NCBI GenBank assembly: GCA_965227155.1
Contig: OZ245731.1
Coordinates: forward strand, 2,294,001 to 2,358,000
Reading direction: 5' to 3'
DNA length: 64,000 nucleotides
Source: UBA6059 sp965227155
GTDB taxonomy: Bacteria > Bacteroidota > Bacteroidia > Cytophagales > Cyclobacteriaceae
How positions within the stretch are numbered: the stretch's first letter is position 1; every line of letters starts with the position of its first letter. Under the pieces are notes generated by a model. The model did not search any database. It had not been told where the DNA came from and was given only the letters and a program-made list of their open reading frames with translations. Below are positions 27,701 through 36,657 of the stretch, piece after piece. The position numbers were made by a program, and so were the translations under genes.

Positions 27701-28051
27701 CAAAAGGGCGATCTACCCATACAGGCGCAGTTTTCGCCAGTCTATGCAATCAGCACAGGTGATTACACCGATGATGGTACTATTGATATATTGCTGGCTG
27801 GAAACCTACTTAAAAGTAAGCCGGAATTTGGCATCTATCATGCCAATTATGGAGTGTTGCTAAAGGGCGATGGAAAGGGCCATTTTGAATTTATCAATTA
27901 TCCTGAAAGCGGCATTTTCTGTGAAGGTGAAGTAAGGGACTTACTTCCACTCAGATTGGCTTCAGGTGATGAAGTGATTGCTTTTGCCAGAAGTAATGAT
28001 AAACCGTATTTTGTTCAAAAAAGGAATAACCGTAAAAATGAAACACAGTAA
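24707..28051 (+). CDS. ASPIC/UnbV and FG-GAP repeat lipoprotein, copy 1
   Basis: 1114 residues counted from a TTG at 24707; a GTG at 24731 or 24734 would give a shorter but still workable signal peptide, so the start is uncertain. The lipobox is LMACQ. At least a dozen Asp-rich FG-GAP/VCBS calcium loops follow (DINNDGFQDLF, DVNQDGFLDIYVC, DLDNDGDLDLVLNN and others), predicting beta-propellers on both sides of an ASPIC/UnbV domain (about 515-590; GSKV...ELSPMRGFQSSVDYRLYFGL). A CLCKADINDDG loop occurs near 655. Such proteins are common beside SusCD genes in marine Bacteroidota and are probably surface-exposed; their role (binding or adhesion) is not established. The end overlaps the next gene by 14 bases. 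Confidence 0.85.
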   Translation: MGIIKPTTVVIGKYALGLFFLVLMACQSKKEGNSLFEEIPASISGVDFANNLNYTEQINPYTYKSFFNGGGIGIGDINNDGFQDLFFTGNRVSNKLYLNKGNFEFEDITETAGLATNEVWSTGVSMVDVNQDGFLDIYVCKSGPPQGNERYNALYINNGDLTFSEQAEKYGLNNKGLSVHAAFFDYDRDGDLDCYLLNNSIRSVGGYDLRDQQRTVDDSLGGNKFFRNDNGFFVDISHEVGIYTSEIGFGLGVMVSDVNMDNWPDIYVSNDFFERDYLYINNQDGTFTENLESYVKELSMGSMGADMADINNDGLTEIFVTEMLPERHDRLMSKTVFESWDKYQLAVKQGYYHQFSRNVLQLNNGNNSFSEISRISGTEATDWSWGALIFDMDNDGWKDIFVANGIYKDLLDQDYINFMATPDAVREMIQKEGKAIENLVDMMPTEPVYNYYFGNNKDLTFANKSREWSSAGPGFSNGSAYSDLDNDGDLDLVLNNLNSPAQILRNTTVENKAANYLAVVLQWDRPNIHAIGSKVKLQVGSETLYQELSPMRGFQSSVDYRLYFGLDSAKIIDQLEVIWPDGSVQSLSNVQINQQLLIKKESSSQQIYDENNTSTEAHFSDVSDLLRDSFSHQENTYVDFDRYRLLTHMRSGEGPCLCKADINDDGLEDFYIGGAKDQAGRLYLQEPNGQFSLFKAFEDEAASEDVHCVFFDANGDQSPDLYVTSGGIEFSKVSTALRDRLYFNQKDGFQLGEQVLTGSFESTSVAVPFDIDQDGDLDLFVGGRLNANRFGLVPNSYVLENNGQGHFEAITAEIAPSISQLGMVTDAVSADFNKDGVDDLLVVGEWMGIKLFINQEGKLIDQSTAFGFDNTSGWYNAVEVADINGDSIPDVIAGNHGLNTRWEASLDQPLTLFVNDFDANGTIDHIPAMYFEDKLYPMVQLKELSMQLPSLKKEVLKFNSYKDKTVLELFGEQKIKESIRWEAETLETSLWLSGPNGFQKGDLPIQAQFSPVYAISTGDYTDDGTIDILLAGNLLKSKPEFGIYHANYGVLLKGDGKGHFEFINYPESGIFCEGEVRDLLPLRLASGDEVIAFARSNDKPYFVQKRNNRKNETQ

Positions 28052-28601
28052 AATTACCCTGTTAAGCATTATTACATTTATCCTGTTGGTAGCCTGTACC
28101 GAAGCACGATATTCATGGATGAAATATTCGGAAAAAATCATGGGTGAACAAAAGGATAGTCTGTTTCTGGGATTGTCATTAGGAATGACTAAAAAGGCTT
28201 TTTTTGACACCTGCTGGTCTTTAAATAGGCAGAAAATAGTAAAAGAAGGTATGGGTATGAATGTAGAGTATATACTCTATGATGGCTTTAAAGGGAAGGT
28301 GAAAATGCTCTTCTTTCCCACATTTCAAAAGGAAAAGGTTTCGGAGATGAAGGTCAGATATGCTTATGATGCATGGGCTCCTTGGAATGAGAGTTTATCA
28401 GCGGATTCATTATTACTTGAAGTAAGAGACAAACTCGAGCATTGGTATACCGTAGATTTTATACCTGTTCAAAGCGACAGACTTGGTAATACATTTGTCA
28501 ATATTGATGGTAACAGGCGTATATTAATCTACAAAGCTGACGAGCAATATGTAGAAGTTAGAATGTCGGATTTGGATCAATCATCCTCTTTAGTACAATA
28601 A
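28038..28601 (+). CDS. Small lipoprotein of unknown function between ASPIC/UnbV copies
   Basis: 187 residues from the ATG at 28038. An upstream in-frame start at 27978 exists, but only the chosen start gives a clean lipoprotein signal (MKHSKITLLSIITFILLVAC, Cys20). The mature part is alpha/beta in appearance with KYSEKIMGEQKDSLFLGLSLGM and a D-rich end. I recognise no family. The first 14 bases overlap the end of the preceding ASPIC gene and the next ASPIC gene begins 10 bases after the stop, so it is translated from the same transcript. This points to a partner or assembly factor of the ASPIC/UnbV proteins. Confidence 0.7.
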   Translation: MKHSKITLLSIITFILLVACTEARYSWMKYSEKIMGEQKDSLFLGLSLGMTKKAFFDTCWSLNRQKIVKEGMGMNVEYILYDGFKGKVKMLFFPTFQKEKVSEMKVRYAYDAWAPWNESLSADSLLLEVRDKLEHWYTVDFIPVQSDRLGNTFVNIDGNRRILIYKADEQYVEVRMSDLDQSSSLVQ

Positions 28602-28611
28602 ATATTTTTTT

Positions 28612-31600
28612 ATGTTGACTAGACTTATATTGGGATATGTTGTTTTTCTTGGAATTTTATCTTCCTGTGAAAACACTAATGAGCAAACACTCTTTGAAAA
28701 GAAGGATGAATCCACCACGGGAATAGATTTTGAAAATAGTCTTTCTTTTGATGAGAAGTTCAACATTTTCACCTATCGTAATTTCTATAATGGTGGAGGA
28801 GTCGGTCTGGGAGACATTAATAACGATGGTCTGATCGACATCTATTTTACAGCCAATCAAAAACCAAATAAGCTCTACCTCAACAAGGGTAATTTTGAGT
28901 TTGAGGATATTACCGATCAGGCAGGTGTAGCTGGTACAAGGTCATGGAGTACAGGTGTAAGCATGGCCGATATCAATGGGGACGGCTTCTTAGATATCTA
29001 TGTTTGTAACTCCGGCGATATAGAGGGCGACAACAAACAAAATGAGCTTTTTATAAATCAGGGTGACAATACATTCAAGGAAATGGCCGGTGAATACGGC
29101 GTAGCAGACCCGGGATATTCTACACATGCCGCTTTTTTTGATTTTGATAAGGATGGAGACCTTGATCTTTATTTGTTGAACAACAGCTACCAGGCTATTG
29201 GGAGCTTCAATCTTCGCAAAAACGAAAGGCCAAATCGGGATCCGGTTGGCGGGGATAAGCTTTTTAGAAATGATGACAATCGCTTTACAGACATCAGTGA
29301 GGAAGCCGGTATTTATGGCAGTGTCATTGGTTTTGGATTGGGCGTTACCGTTGGTGACATTGACCTTGATGGTTGGTTGGATATTTATGTATCCAATGAC
29401 TTCTTTGAGAAAGACTATCTATACCTGAATAATACGGATGGCACTTTTAGAGAAGTGCTTGAAGACCAGATCAGAAGTATCAGTGCGGCTTCCATGGGTG
29501 CTGACCTGGCAGACATCAATAACGACCAGTATCCGGATATTTTCGTTACAGATATGCTACCGGAGAAGGAAGACCGCATCAAAACAGTAACCACATTCGA
29601 TGATTGGGATCGATATAGTTATAATCTTGAAAACGGGTATTGGCATCAATTTACCCGCAACATGCTACAGCTTAATAATGGTGACAATACCTTTAGCGAA
29701 ATAGGCAGGCTGGCAGGTGTCAATGCCACTGATTGGAGCTGGGGCGCCTTGATCTTTGATTTTCAGAATGACGGACTCAAAGATATTTTTATTGCCAATG
29801 GCATATATCAGGATCTTACCAATCAGGATTTTTTGCAGTTTGTTACGGAAGATGAGGTGGTTCAGAAAATTGTGGGTGGCGGCAAAGTTGACTACAAGCA
29901 ACTGATCGACCTGATACCTAGCCAGGCGGTACCCAACTATGCCTACAGCAACGATGGGAATCTTCAGTTTACCAATATGGCTGATGCCTATGGACTGGGT
30001 GAGGCAAGCTTCTCAAATGGTTCTGCTTATGGTGACCTTGACAATGATGGTGATCTCGACCTGGTCGTAAACAATGTGAATATGCCTTCTTTTGTGTATG
30101 AAAACAGGGCAGAGCAATTTTTTCCAGATCACAATTACTTGCGATTTACATTAAAAGGAGATCGGAAAAATACGGATGCTTTTGGCACCAAGATTACCAT
30201 ATACACCGGGGACAGGTCTTCCTACATAGAGCAAATGCCTATTCGTGGATTTCAATCCACCATGGACAATAGACCACTTGTTGGCCTGGGTACCTACACC
30301 AATGTTGATTCCATTATAGTAGAGTGGTACAATGGCAATATTACCAAACTGGTTAATCAATCTACTAATCAGACTATCGATCTGGATATCGCTAATAGTG
30401 AGGTGCCTGTTGAAAATGGTAATACCAACGCTGTAAAGAAGAAGGTTTTTGATAAGTCAAACAACAATTGGTTTTCGCACAAGGAAAATAAGTTTGTGGA
30501 TTTTGATAGGGATAGATTGCTTTATCACATGACCTCTGCAGAGGGTCCATGTCTTTGTAAGGGAGATGTAAATGGAGATGGTCTGGAGGATTTCTATGTA
30601 GGGGGCGCACGGGATCAGGCAGGCAGTTTGTTTGTGCAGAATGCTTCAGGTGAATTCAATGCGCTTGGTAATGATGTATTATCTCAGGACAAGGCAAGTG
30701 AGGACGTAAGTTGCGCAATTTTTGACGCTAATGGGGATGGTAAAGACGATCTGTATGTGGCTAGTGGAGGCAGTGAGTTTTCAGATGTATCTACAGCATT
30801 GGCAGATCGTCTTTACATAAGCAGCGGTAATTCTATTGCTAAATCTGATCAAATTCTGCCTGCCGGTAAGTTTGAAAGCAGTGCCACTGTGCAGGCTGCA
30901 GATTTTGATGCTGATGGAGATATAGACTTGTTTGTAGGTATCCGCCAGCAACCTCGATATTATGGCTTTCCGGTGAATGGATACCTGCTGGTAAATGCTG
31001 GGGCAGGCAATTTTAGTAACGATACAGAGGCATTGGCCCCTGAATTATTAGAAATTGGTATGATCACCGCTGCCTCATGGGCCGATTTGGATCAAGATAA
31101 TGACCTTGATCTGGTTATTGTAGGTGATTGGATGCCTGTTATGGTTTTTGAGAACAATGGCGGTAATTTCACTAAAAAGGCGGTTGATGGCTTTACAAAC
31201 TCTGAAGGATGGTGGAAAACCGTTGCCCTCGCTGATGTGAATAATGACGGCCTTACAGATATTATAGCTGGAAATCACGGCCTCAATTCCAGGTTTAAAG
31301 CCAGTTCGGAAAAACCCGTTAGTATGGTTGTCAATGATTTTGATCGCAATGGCACGGTGGAGCAAATTATATCCCAATACAATGGCGATAACGCCTACCC
31401 TTTGGTATTGCGCCACGACCTGGTGAAGCAAATGCCTCAATTAAAGAAGAAATATCTTAAGTACGCTAACTACAAGGGGCAGACCGTAACGGATATTTTT
31501 ACGGCTGATCAATTGAAAGGAGCGCTAACACTGGAAGTTTTCAACCTTAATACCACTGTATATCTGAATCAGGGCAATTTCAACTTTGCACCAGCAGAGC

Positions 31601-31953
31601 TTCCTATTGAAGCACAGTTTTCTGTCACTTACGCAGTACAGGCCGTAGATTACAATAGCGATGGAATAAGTGACTTCATCTTAGGTGGCAATTTCAGCAA
31701 GGTGAAACCCGAGATGGGGAAATATGATGCCAATTATGGGCTTATACTCCAAAGCAATGGTGATGGTACCTTCAAACCGGTAAAATCATCTGAAAGTGGA
31801 CTGTACCTGGAAGGAGAAGCAAGAAACTTTGTCATGCTGAAAACAGGCGGTCAACAACAACTGGTTGTAGCTAATAACGATGCTGCCCTGGGGAGCTATC
31901 TATTTACTCCTGAGGCGGTAACAATTCCTGAAAAAAACATTAACATCAATTAG
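28612..31953 (+). CDS. ASPIC/UnbV and FG-GAP repeat lipoprotein, copy 2
   Basis: 1113 residues with signal and lipobox (LSSCEN). It has the same order of elements as copy 1: FG-GAP calcium loops (DINNDGLIDIYFT, DINGDGFLDIYVC, DFDKDGDLDLYLLN), an ASPIC/UnbV domain at about 508-580 with GFQSTMDNRPLVGLG, the CLCKGDVNGDG loop near 646, then a second propeller (DFDADGDIDLFVG, NHGLNSRFKAS). It is closer to copy 1 than to copy 3, sharing the CLC motif and DFDR.R.L...M.S.EGPC. It is probably a calcium-stabilised surface protein. It lies 5 bases from copy 3. Confidence 0.87.
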   Translation: MLTRLILGYVVFLGILSSCENTNEQTLFEKKDESTTGIDFENSLSFDEKFNIFTYRNFYNGGGVGLGDINNDGLIDIYFTANQKPNKLYLNKGNFEFEDITDQAGVAGTRSWSTGVSMADINGDGFLDIYVCNSGDIEGDNKQNELFINQGDNTFKEMAGEYGVADPGYSTHAAFFDFDKDGDLDLYLLNNSYQAIGSFNLRKNERPNRDPVGGDKLFRNDDNRFTDISEEAGIYGSVIGFGLGVTVGDIDLDGWLDIYVSNDFFEKDYLYLNNTDGTFREVLEDQIRSISAASMGADLADINNDQYPDIFVTDMLPEKEDRIKTVTTFDDWDRYSYNLENGYWHQFTRNMLQLNNGDNTFSEIGRLAGVNATDWSWGALIFDFQNDGLKDIFIANGIYQDLTNQDFLQFVTEDEVVQKIVGGGKVDYKQLIDLIPSQAVPNYAYSNDGNLQFTNMADAYGLGEASFSNGSAYGDLDNDGDLDLVVNNVNMPSFVYENRAEQFFPDHNYLRFTLKGDRKNTDAFGTKITIYTGDRSSYIEQMPIRGFQSTMDNRPLVGLGTYTNVDSIIVEWYNGNITKLVNQSTNQTIDLDIANSEVPVENGNTNAVKKKVFDKSNNNWFSHKENKFVDFDRDRLLYHMTSAEGPCLCKGDVNGDGLEDFYVGGARDQAGSLFVQNASGEFNALGNDVLSQDKASEDVSCAIFDANGDGKDDLYVASGGSEFSDVSTALADRLYISSGNSIAKSDQILPAGKFESSATVQAADFDADGDIDLFVGIRQQPRYYGFPVNGYLLVNAGAGNFSNDTEALAPELLEIGMITAASWADLDQDNDLDLVIVGDWMPVMVFENNGGNFTKKAVDGFTNSEGWWKTVALADVNNDGLTDIIAGNHGLNSRFKASSEKPVSMVVNDFDRNGTVEQIISQYNGDNAYPLVLRHDLVKQMPQLKKKYLKYANYKGQTVTDIFTADQLKGALTLEVFNLNTTVYLNQGNFNFAPAELPIEAQFSVTYAVQAVDYNSDGISDFILGGNFSKVKPEMGKYDANYGLILQSNGDGTFKPVKSSESGLYLEGEARNFVMLKTGGQQQLVVANNDAALGSYLFTPEAVTIPEKNININ

Positions 31954-31958
31954 TCATT

Positions 31959-34900
31959 ATGGGGCGGTATATTAGTATAAGTTTCGTTGTTGTCGGATTA
32001 GTGGCTCTTGTGAGTGGATGTACAGGTTCTTCAGACACATTATTTGAGCCGGTAGATCCTGAAAAAAGTGGTGTGGCATTCTCGAATGACCTTACGGATA
32101 CAGAAATGTTCAATATCGTGGACTATTTGTATTTCTACAATGGTGGAGGAGTGTCTGTAGCAGATATTAACAATGACGGGCTCACCGATATTTACTTCAC
32201 AGCCAATCAAAAACCCAATAAGCTATACTTGAATAAAGGGAATTTTCAGTTTGAAGATATTACTGATAAGGCAGGTGTCGCTGCTCCTGGAGATTGGAAA
32301 ACAGGGGTTACCATGGTAGATATCAACGCCGATGGATACCAGGATATTTACGTTTGCCAGCTGGGTGATTATAAAGGTTTGCAAGGAAGAAATCAGCTTT
32401 TCATCAATAATGGGGACCTGACATTCACTGAAAAGGCCGCTGAATATGGCCTGGATTTTAAAGGATTCTCTACGCATGCTGCATTTTTTGATTATGATAA
32501 TGACGGTGACCTGGACGCATACCTGCTGAACCATTCCGTGCATACGGAAAGAACTTACGGTAAAGCGGAGCTTCGCAATCAGAAAGATACGTTGGCGGGT
32601 GATCGGCTGCTAAGAAATGATGAAGGCAAGTTTACAGATGTAACCGATGAAGCAGGTATTTACTCCTCACATATTGGTTACGGCCTTGCGGTTGGCTTAT
32701 CTGATGTCAACATGGACGGCTGGGCAGACATCTACATCAGCAATGATTTTCATGAGAATGATTATCTCTACATCAATAACCAGGATGGTACCTTTAGCGA
32801 GTCTATTAGCACGCGGATAGATCATACCAGCCGATCCAGCATGGGTAATGATCTGGCGGACATAAATAACGATGGCTGGCCGGAGATCCTATCGCTCGAT
32901 ATGCTGCCCCAAGATGAGTATGTGCTTAAAATGTCAGCAGGTGAAGATGCCTATGACATCTACCGGTTAAAGCTGTCCTTCGGTTTTGAAAAGCAGTTTG
33001 CTCGAAATACACTCCAGCTAAACCTGGGGTCAGGCAAATTCTCTGAGATTGGTATTATGGCAGGTGTACATGCCACAGACTGGAGCTGGGCACCCTTATT
33101 TGCTGATTTTGATAATGATGGTTTCAAAGACTTATTTATATCCAATGGGATTGTGAAAAGACCCAATGATATGGATTACATCGCCTTTATTGCCAGTGAT
33201 GAAATCAAAAAGCAAATTAAGGAGAATCCCGATTTCAGTGATTCTATATTGATTGCTCAAATGCCCAAAGGACAGGTACCGAACTATTTCTTTAGAAACA
33301 ATGGTGACCTTACTTTCGCAGACAAAACAGGAAGCTGGGGTCCTGCAGATAGTACCTTTTCTAATGGTGCTGCTTATGCCGATTTTGATAATGATGGAGA
33401 CCTTGATTTGGTAGTTAATAACATTAACGCCACGGCCACAATACTTCGCAATAAAACCATTCACCCAGAGCAGGAAACCAACCCAAACTGGCTCAAATTG
33501 GATTTTGAAGGGCCTGAGCAAAACCCTGATGGCATAGGTGCACGGGTCAATATTTATGCCGACAGTCTGCACCAGGTGTACGAGATGTTTACAAGTCGTG
33601 GTTACCAATCATCTGTGGAGCCTTTTCTTACTGTGGGGCTCGGTACAATCGATGAGGTAGACAGTGTGCGAATATCCTGGCCCGGTGGTAAAAGCGAGTT
33701 GATTACTGCAATCGCGGCGAATCAAAAAGTAGCGGTGAAATATACTAATGCAAACGATGAAATGGTAAGCCGACCTCAGGCCAAAGCCCCACTTTTACGC
33801 CGTACGGTCGATAATAGAGGGATTAACTTTTCCCATTTCGAAAATCAATTTATTGATTACAATCGCGAATACATGGTGCCACATCTGCTTTCACGCGAGG
33901 GGCCTAAAATAGACCTGACCGATGTAAATGGCGATGGGCTACAAGACCTGTATATTGGAGGAGCCTCTCGAAATAACGGGATGCTATTTGTGCAGAAAGA
34001 AGATGGCACGTTTGAAAAAAGCTCTGAGGCCACTTTTAGAGAAGAGCCTGCGTATGAGGAACTCGGCGTTTCTTTTTTTGATGCCAACGGTGACCAGTAT
34101 CCTGACTTATATGTGGTGAGCTCGGGCAATGAGTATTTATACCCGCACCCAATGCTTAACGACCGCTTATTCCTGAATGATGGAAAAGGAAACTTTACAT
34201 TGAGCAGCGACTCCCTGCCTGAACTATTCCAGCATGGCAGTGTGGCTGCACCGGCAGATTTCGATAGAGATGGGGATATGGATGTGTTTGTGGGTGCCCA
34301 AATAGAAGGTGGCAAATACGGCTTGATCCCTGAAAGCTATCTACTTGTCAATAATGGTGCTGGTATTTTCGAAGAGCAAACCGATACCTTATCTCAGGGG
34401 CTCAAAAAAGTGGGGATGGTACGTGATGCCACCTGGCAGGATTTGAACAGCGATGGCTGGCCTGATCTAATAGTGCTGGGAGAATGGATGCCGATCAAAA
34501 TTTTCATGAATCGTGAGGGTAGGTTGGAGGAAACACCCGCCAAAGGGCTGGAGCAGTCTCATGGCTGGTGGAATACCATTGAAGCTGCAGATATTGATAA
34601 TGATGGTGACATAGACTTTATAGCTGGCAACTTGGGCTACAACTCTAAGTTACAGGCCAGCCCACAGGAGCCGGTGAAAATGTATGTCAATGATTTTGAC
34701 TACAATTTGTCTATCGACCAGATCATCAGCTACACTGAAAACGGCAAAGAGTACCCACTCAACACCAAAGATGAGATTGTGAAGCAAATGCCTATTTTGA
34801 AAAAGAATTTTGTGCGCTACAGAGATTATGCTGGCAAGACTATTCAGGAGATTTTCAGTGAAAAAGGTATAGAGGGCAGCAATAGATTTGCAGCATTTGA

Positions 34901-35270
34901 ATTTGCAACAGCTATTATTGAAAATAAAGGAGATAACACATTTGAACTAAGACCATTGCCATATTTTGCACAGATGGCACCCATTATGGCCATAGAAGTG
35001 TATGATGTAAATGGTGATGGCCATCTAGACCTGCTGATGGGAGGCAATAGAGAGGGTGTTTCACCTTATTTTGGAACTTATGATGCCAATAAATCGATTT
35101 TGTTACTGGGCGATGGAGAAGGAAATTTCAAAGAAACATGGCCTGGTGAAAGCGGACTATTGATTGATGGTGAAATAAGGGACATTAAAGTAGCAGAAAC
35201 TGCAAACGGGCCCATTTTTATTTTTGCCAGAAATAATAACAGCCCTGTTGTATACGAAAGAACAGATTGA
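31959..35270 (+). CDS. ASPIC/UnbV and FG-GAP repeat lipoprotein, copy 3
   Basis: 1103 residues with lipobox (LVSGCTG). FG-GAP loops (DINNDGLTDIYFT, DYDNDGDLDAYLLN, DFDNDGDLDLVVNN) flank an ASPIC/UnbV domain at about 510-590 (GARVNIYADS, SRGYQSSVEPFLTVGLG). It is the most divergent of the three copies: the CLC motif is replaced by EGPKIDLTDVNGDGL, the YNREYMVPHLLSREG segment is distinct, and base composition looks slightly more G/C-rich toward its end. Same operon as copies 1 and 2, with the haloperoxidase gene 34 bases downstream. Separate ligands for the three copies are plausible but unproven. Confidence 0.87.
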   Translation: MGRYISISFVVVGLVALVSGCTGSSDTLFEPVDPEKSGVAFSNDLTDTEMFNIVDYLYFYNGGGVSVADINNDGLTDIYFTANQKPNKLYLNKGNFQFEDITDKAGVAAPGDWKTGVTMVDINADGYQDIYVCQLGDYKGLQGRNQLFINNGDLTFTEKAAEYGLDFKGFSTHAAFFDYDNDGDLDAYLLNHSVHTERTYGKAELRNQKDTLAGDRLLRNDEGKFTDVTDEAGIYSSHIGYGLAVGLSDVNMDGWADIYISNDFHENDYLYINNQDGTFSESISTRIDHTSRSSMGNDLADINNDGWPEILSLDMLPQDEYVLKMSAGEDAYDIYRLKLSFGFEKQFARNTLQLNLGSGKFSEIGIMAGVHATDWSWAPLFADFDNDGFKDLFISNGIVKRPNDMDYIAFIASDEIKKQIKENPDFSDSILIAQMPKGQVPNYFFRNNGDLTFADKTGSWGPADSTFSNGAAYADFDNDGDLDLVVNNINATATILRNKTIHPEQETNPNWLKLDFEGPEQNPDGIGARVNIYADSLHQVYEMFTSRGYQSSVEPFLTVGLGTIDEVDSVRISWPGGKSELITAIAANQKVAVKYTNANDEMVSRPQAKAPLLRRTVDNRGINFSHFENQFIDYNREYMVPHLLSREGPKIDLTDVNGDGLQDLYIGGASRNNGMLFVQKEDGTFEKSSEATFREEPAYEELGVSFFDANGDQYPDLYVVSSGNEYLYPHPMLNDRLFLNDGKGNFTLSSDSLPELFQHGSVAAPADFDRDGDMDVFVGAQIEGGKYGLIPESYLLVNNGAGIFEEQTDTLSQGLKKVGMVRDATWQDLNSDGWPDLIVLGEWMPIKIFMNREGRLEETPAKGLEQSHGWWNTIEAADIDNDGDIDFIAGNLGYNSKLQASPQEPVKMYVNDFDYNLSIDQIISYTENGKEYPLNTKDEIVKQMPILKKNFVRYRDYAGKTIQEIFSEKGIEGSNRFAAFEFATAIIENKGDNTFELRPLPYFAQMAPIMAIEVYDVNGDGHLDLLMGGNREGVSPYFGTYDANKSILLLGDGEGNFKETWPGESGLLIDGEIRDIKVAETANGPIFIFARNNNSPVVYERTD

Positions 35271-35304
35271 TTTTTTTAATTTTATTTTGAAATACGAGTT
35301 GATT

Positions 35305-36651
35305 ATGAGGAAGTTGATAACGATCTGCATGGTATTGCTTGTTTCGAGTTGCTCTACTGATGAGCAATACCGAAAGAATATTGAGACCTACAAGGATCCT
35401 ATGATTTTCCATAGGGCGGTAAAAAAGCTCTCGGATATTATCGTGCATGATATTTTTTCCCCACCAGTGGCGAGCAGAATTTACGCCTATCCGAGCATAG
35501 CTGCTTATGAAGCATTGAAGCATGATTATCCCGAGTTTGGGACGATGGCAGGCCAGCTTACAGAATTGACCCCCGTTCCTGAACCTGATCCTGACAAGGA
35601 ATACAGCTTTCCATTGGCCAGCTATCATGCTTATATCATTGTTGGGAAAGCATTGATTTTCTCCGAAGAGAAAATGGAGACTTTTCAGGAAAGCCTCTAT
35701 CAGGAGTTGAAGGACAAGGGAATCCCTGAAGATATCTACAATCGGTCTATTGACTATGGGCAGCAGGTAGCCGACCATATTTTAGTATGGGCCGATGGTG
35801 ACAATTACAAGCAGACCCGCACTTTTCCGAAATATACGGTTATGAGTGATGACTATGCCTGGAAGCCCACCCCTCCCGATTATATGGAAGGCATAGAGCC
35901 TCATTGGAACAAAATTAGGCCCTTTGTAATTGATTCGGCCAACCAGTTTGTGCCCAAGCCTCCTACACCTTTTTCCATGGAAAAAAACAGTCAGTTTTAT
36001 AAGGAAACCATGGAAGTATACGATGTTGGCGTAAACCTGACCGAAGAGCAACAGGAGATTGCCAGCTTTTGGGATTGCAATCCTTATGTCTCACATCATC
36101 GTGGGCATGCTATGTTTGCCACAAAAAAAATCACACCCGGTGGTCACTGGATAGGCATTACATCTATAGCAACTAAGCAGGCTGAACTAGACCTGATGAA
36201 TACTGTGCATACCTATGCGAAAGTCTCGATCGCACTCGCAGATGCGTTTATTAGTTGCTGGGATGAGAAATGGCGTTCCATACTTATCCGTCCGGAGACT
36301 GTGATTAATGAGTATATTGATGAGGACTGGGTGCCGTTTTTGCAAACGCCGCCTTTCCCTGAGCATACCAGCGGTCATAGTGTAATCTCCAGGGCTGCAG
36401 CCATTACGCTAACAGATATCCTGGGTGATAATTTTGCATTTAATGATACCACTGAGATGGAATACGGTCTTCCAGCCCGGCAGTTCAATAGCTTTCTGGA
36501 AGCTTCTGAAGAAGCAGCAGTGAGTAGGCTATATGGTGGGATACATTATAGGCCCGCTATCCAGTATGGTGTGGAGCAGGGAGAAGAGGTTGGTAAATTT
36601 GTAATCAGTAATTTAAAAACACGGTCATCAGAACTGGCCGACAAAAAATAA
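35305..36651 (+). CDS. Vanadium-dependent haloperoxidase / PAP2-type lipoprotein
   Basis: 448 residues from the ATG at 35305. An upstream frame from 35224 exists, but only this start gives a lipoprotein signal (MRKLITICMVLLVSSC). The vanadate/phosphate pocket is present in order: K322-x6-R329-P330 (KWRSILIRP), HTSGH with S356, G357, H358, and SR-x5-H (S407, R408, H414). The fourth-domain Asp seen in many relatives, at about 418, is Ala here. Such proteins are either vanadium haloperoxidases, oxidising halide with peroxide, or acid phosphatases; the two cannot be told apart without the lining residues. Exported and anchored. It follows the three ASPIC/UnbV genes and is 6 bases before trehalase. 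Confidence 0.85.
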   Translation: MRKLITICMVLLVSSCSTDEQYRKNIETYKDPMIFHRAVKKLSDIIVHDIFSPPVASRIYAYPSIAAYEALKHDYPEFGTMAGQLTELTPVPEPDPDKEYSFPLASYHAYIIVGKALIFSEEKMETFQESLYQELKDKGIPEDIYNRSIDYGQQVADHILVWADGDNYKQTRTFPKYTVMSDDYAWKPTPPDYMEGIEPHWNKIRPFVIDSANQFVPKPPTPFSMEKNSQFYKETMEVYDVGVNLTEEQQEIASFWDCNPYVSHHRGHAMFATKKITPGGHWIGITSIATKQAELDLMNTVHTYAKVSIALADAFISCWDEKWRSILIRPETVINEYIDEDWVPFLQTPPFPEHTSGHSVISRAAAITLTDILGDNFAFNDTTEMEYGLPARQFNSFLEASEEAAVSRLYGGIHYRPAIQYGVEQGEEVGKFVISNLKTRSSELADKK

Positions 36652-36657
36652 AACATC

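Noticed and set aside
27978..28037. Upstream in-frame start for the small lipoprotein
   Set aside because: Would place 20 extra residues before a clean lipoprotein signal and lie deep in the preceding gene.
33857..34315. 152-codon leftward frame inside the third ASPIC/UnbV gene
   Set aside because: Antisense of Asp-rich FG-GAP repeats, giving Ser/Pro-rich nonsense.
24940..35200. DNA repeat array across the three ASPIC/UnbV genes
   Set aside because: The periodic D-x-D/N-x-D-G coding reflects diverged FG-GAP protein repeats; the nucleotide copies are not identical enough to be a DNA repeat or recombination array.
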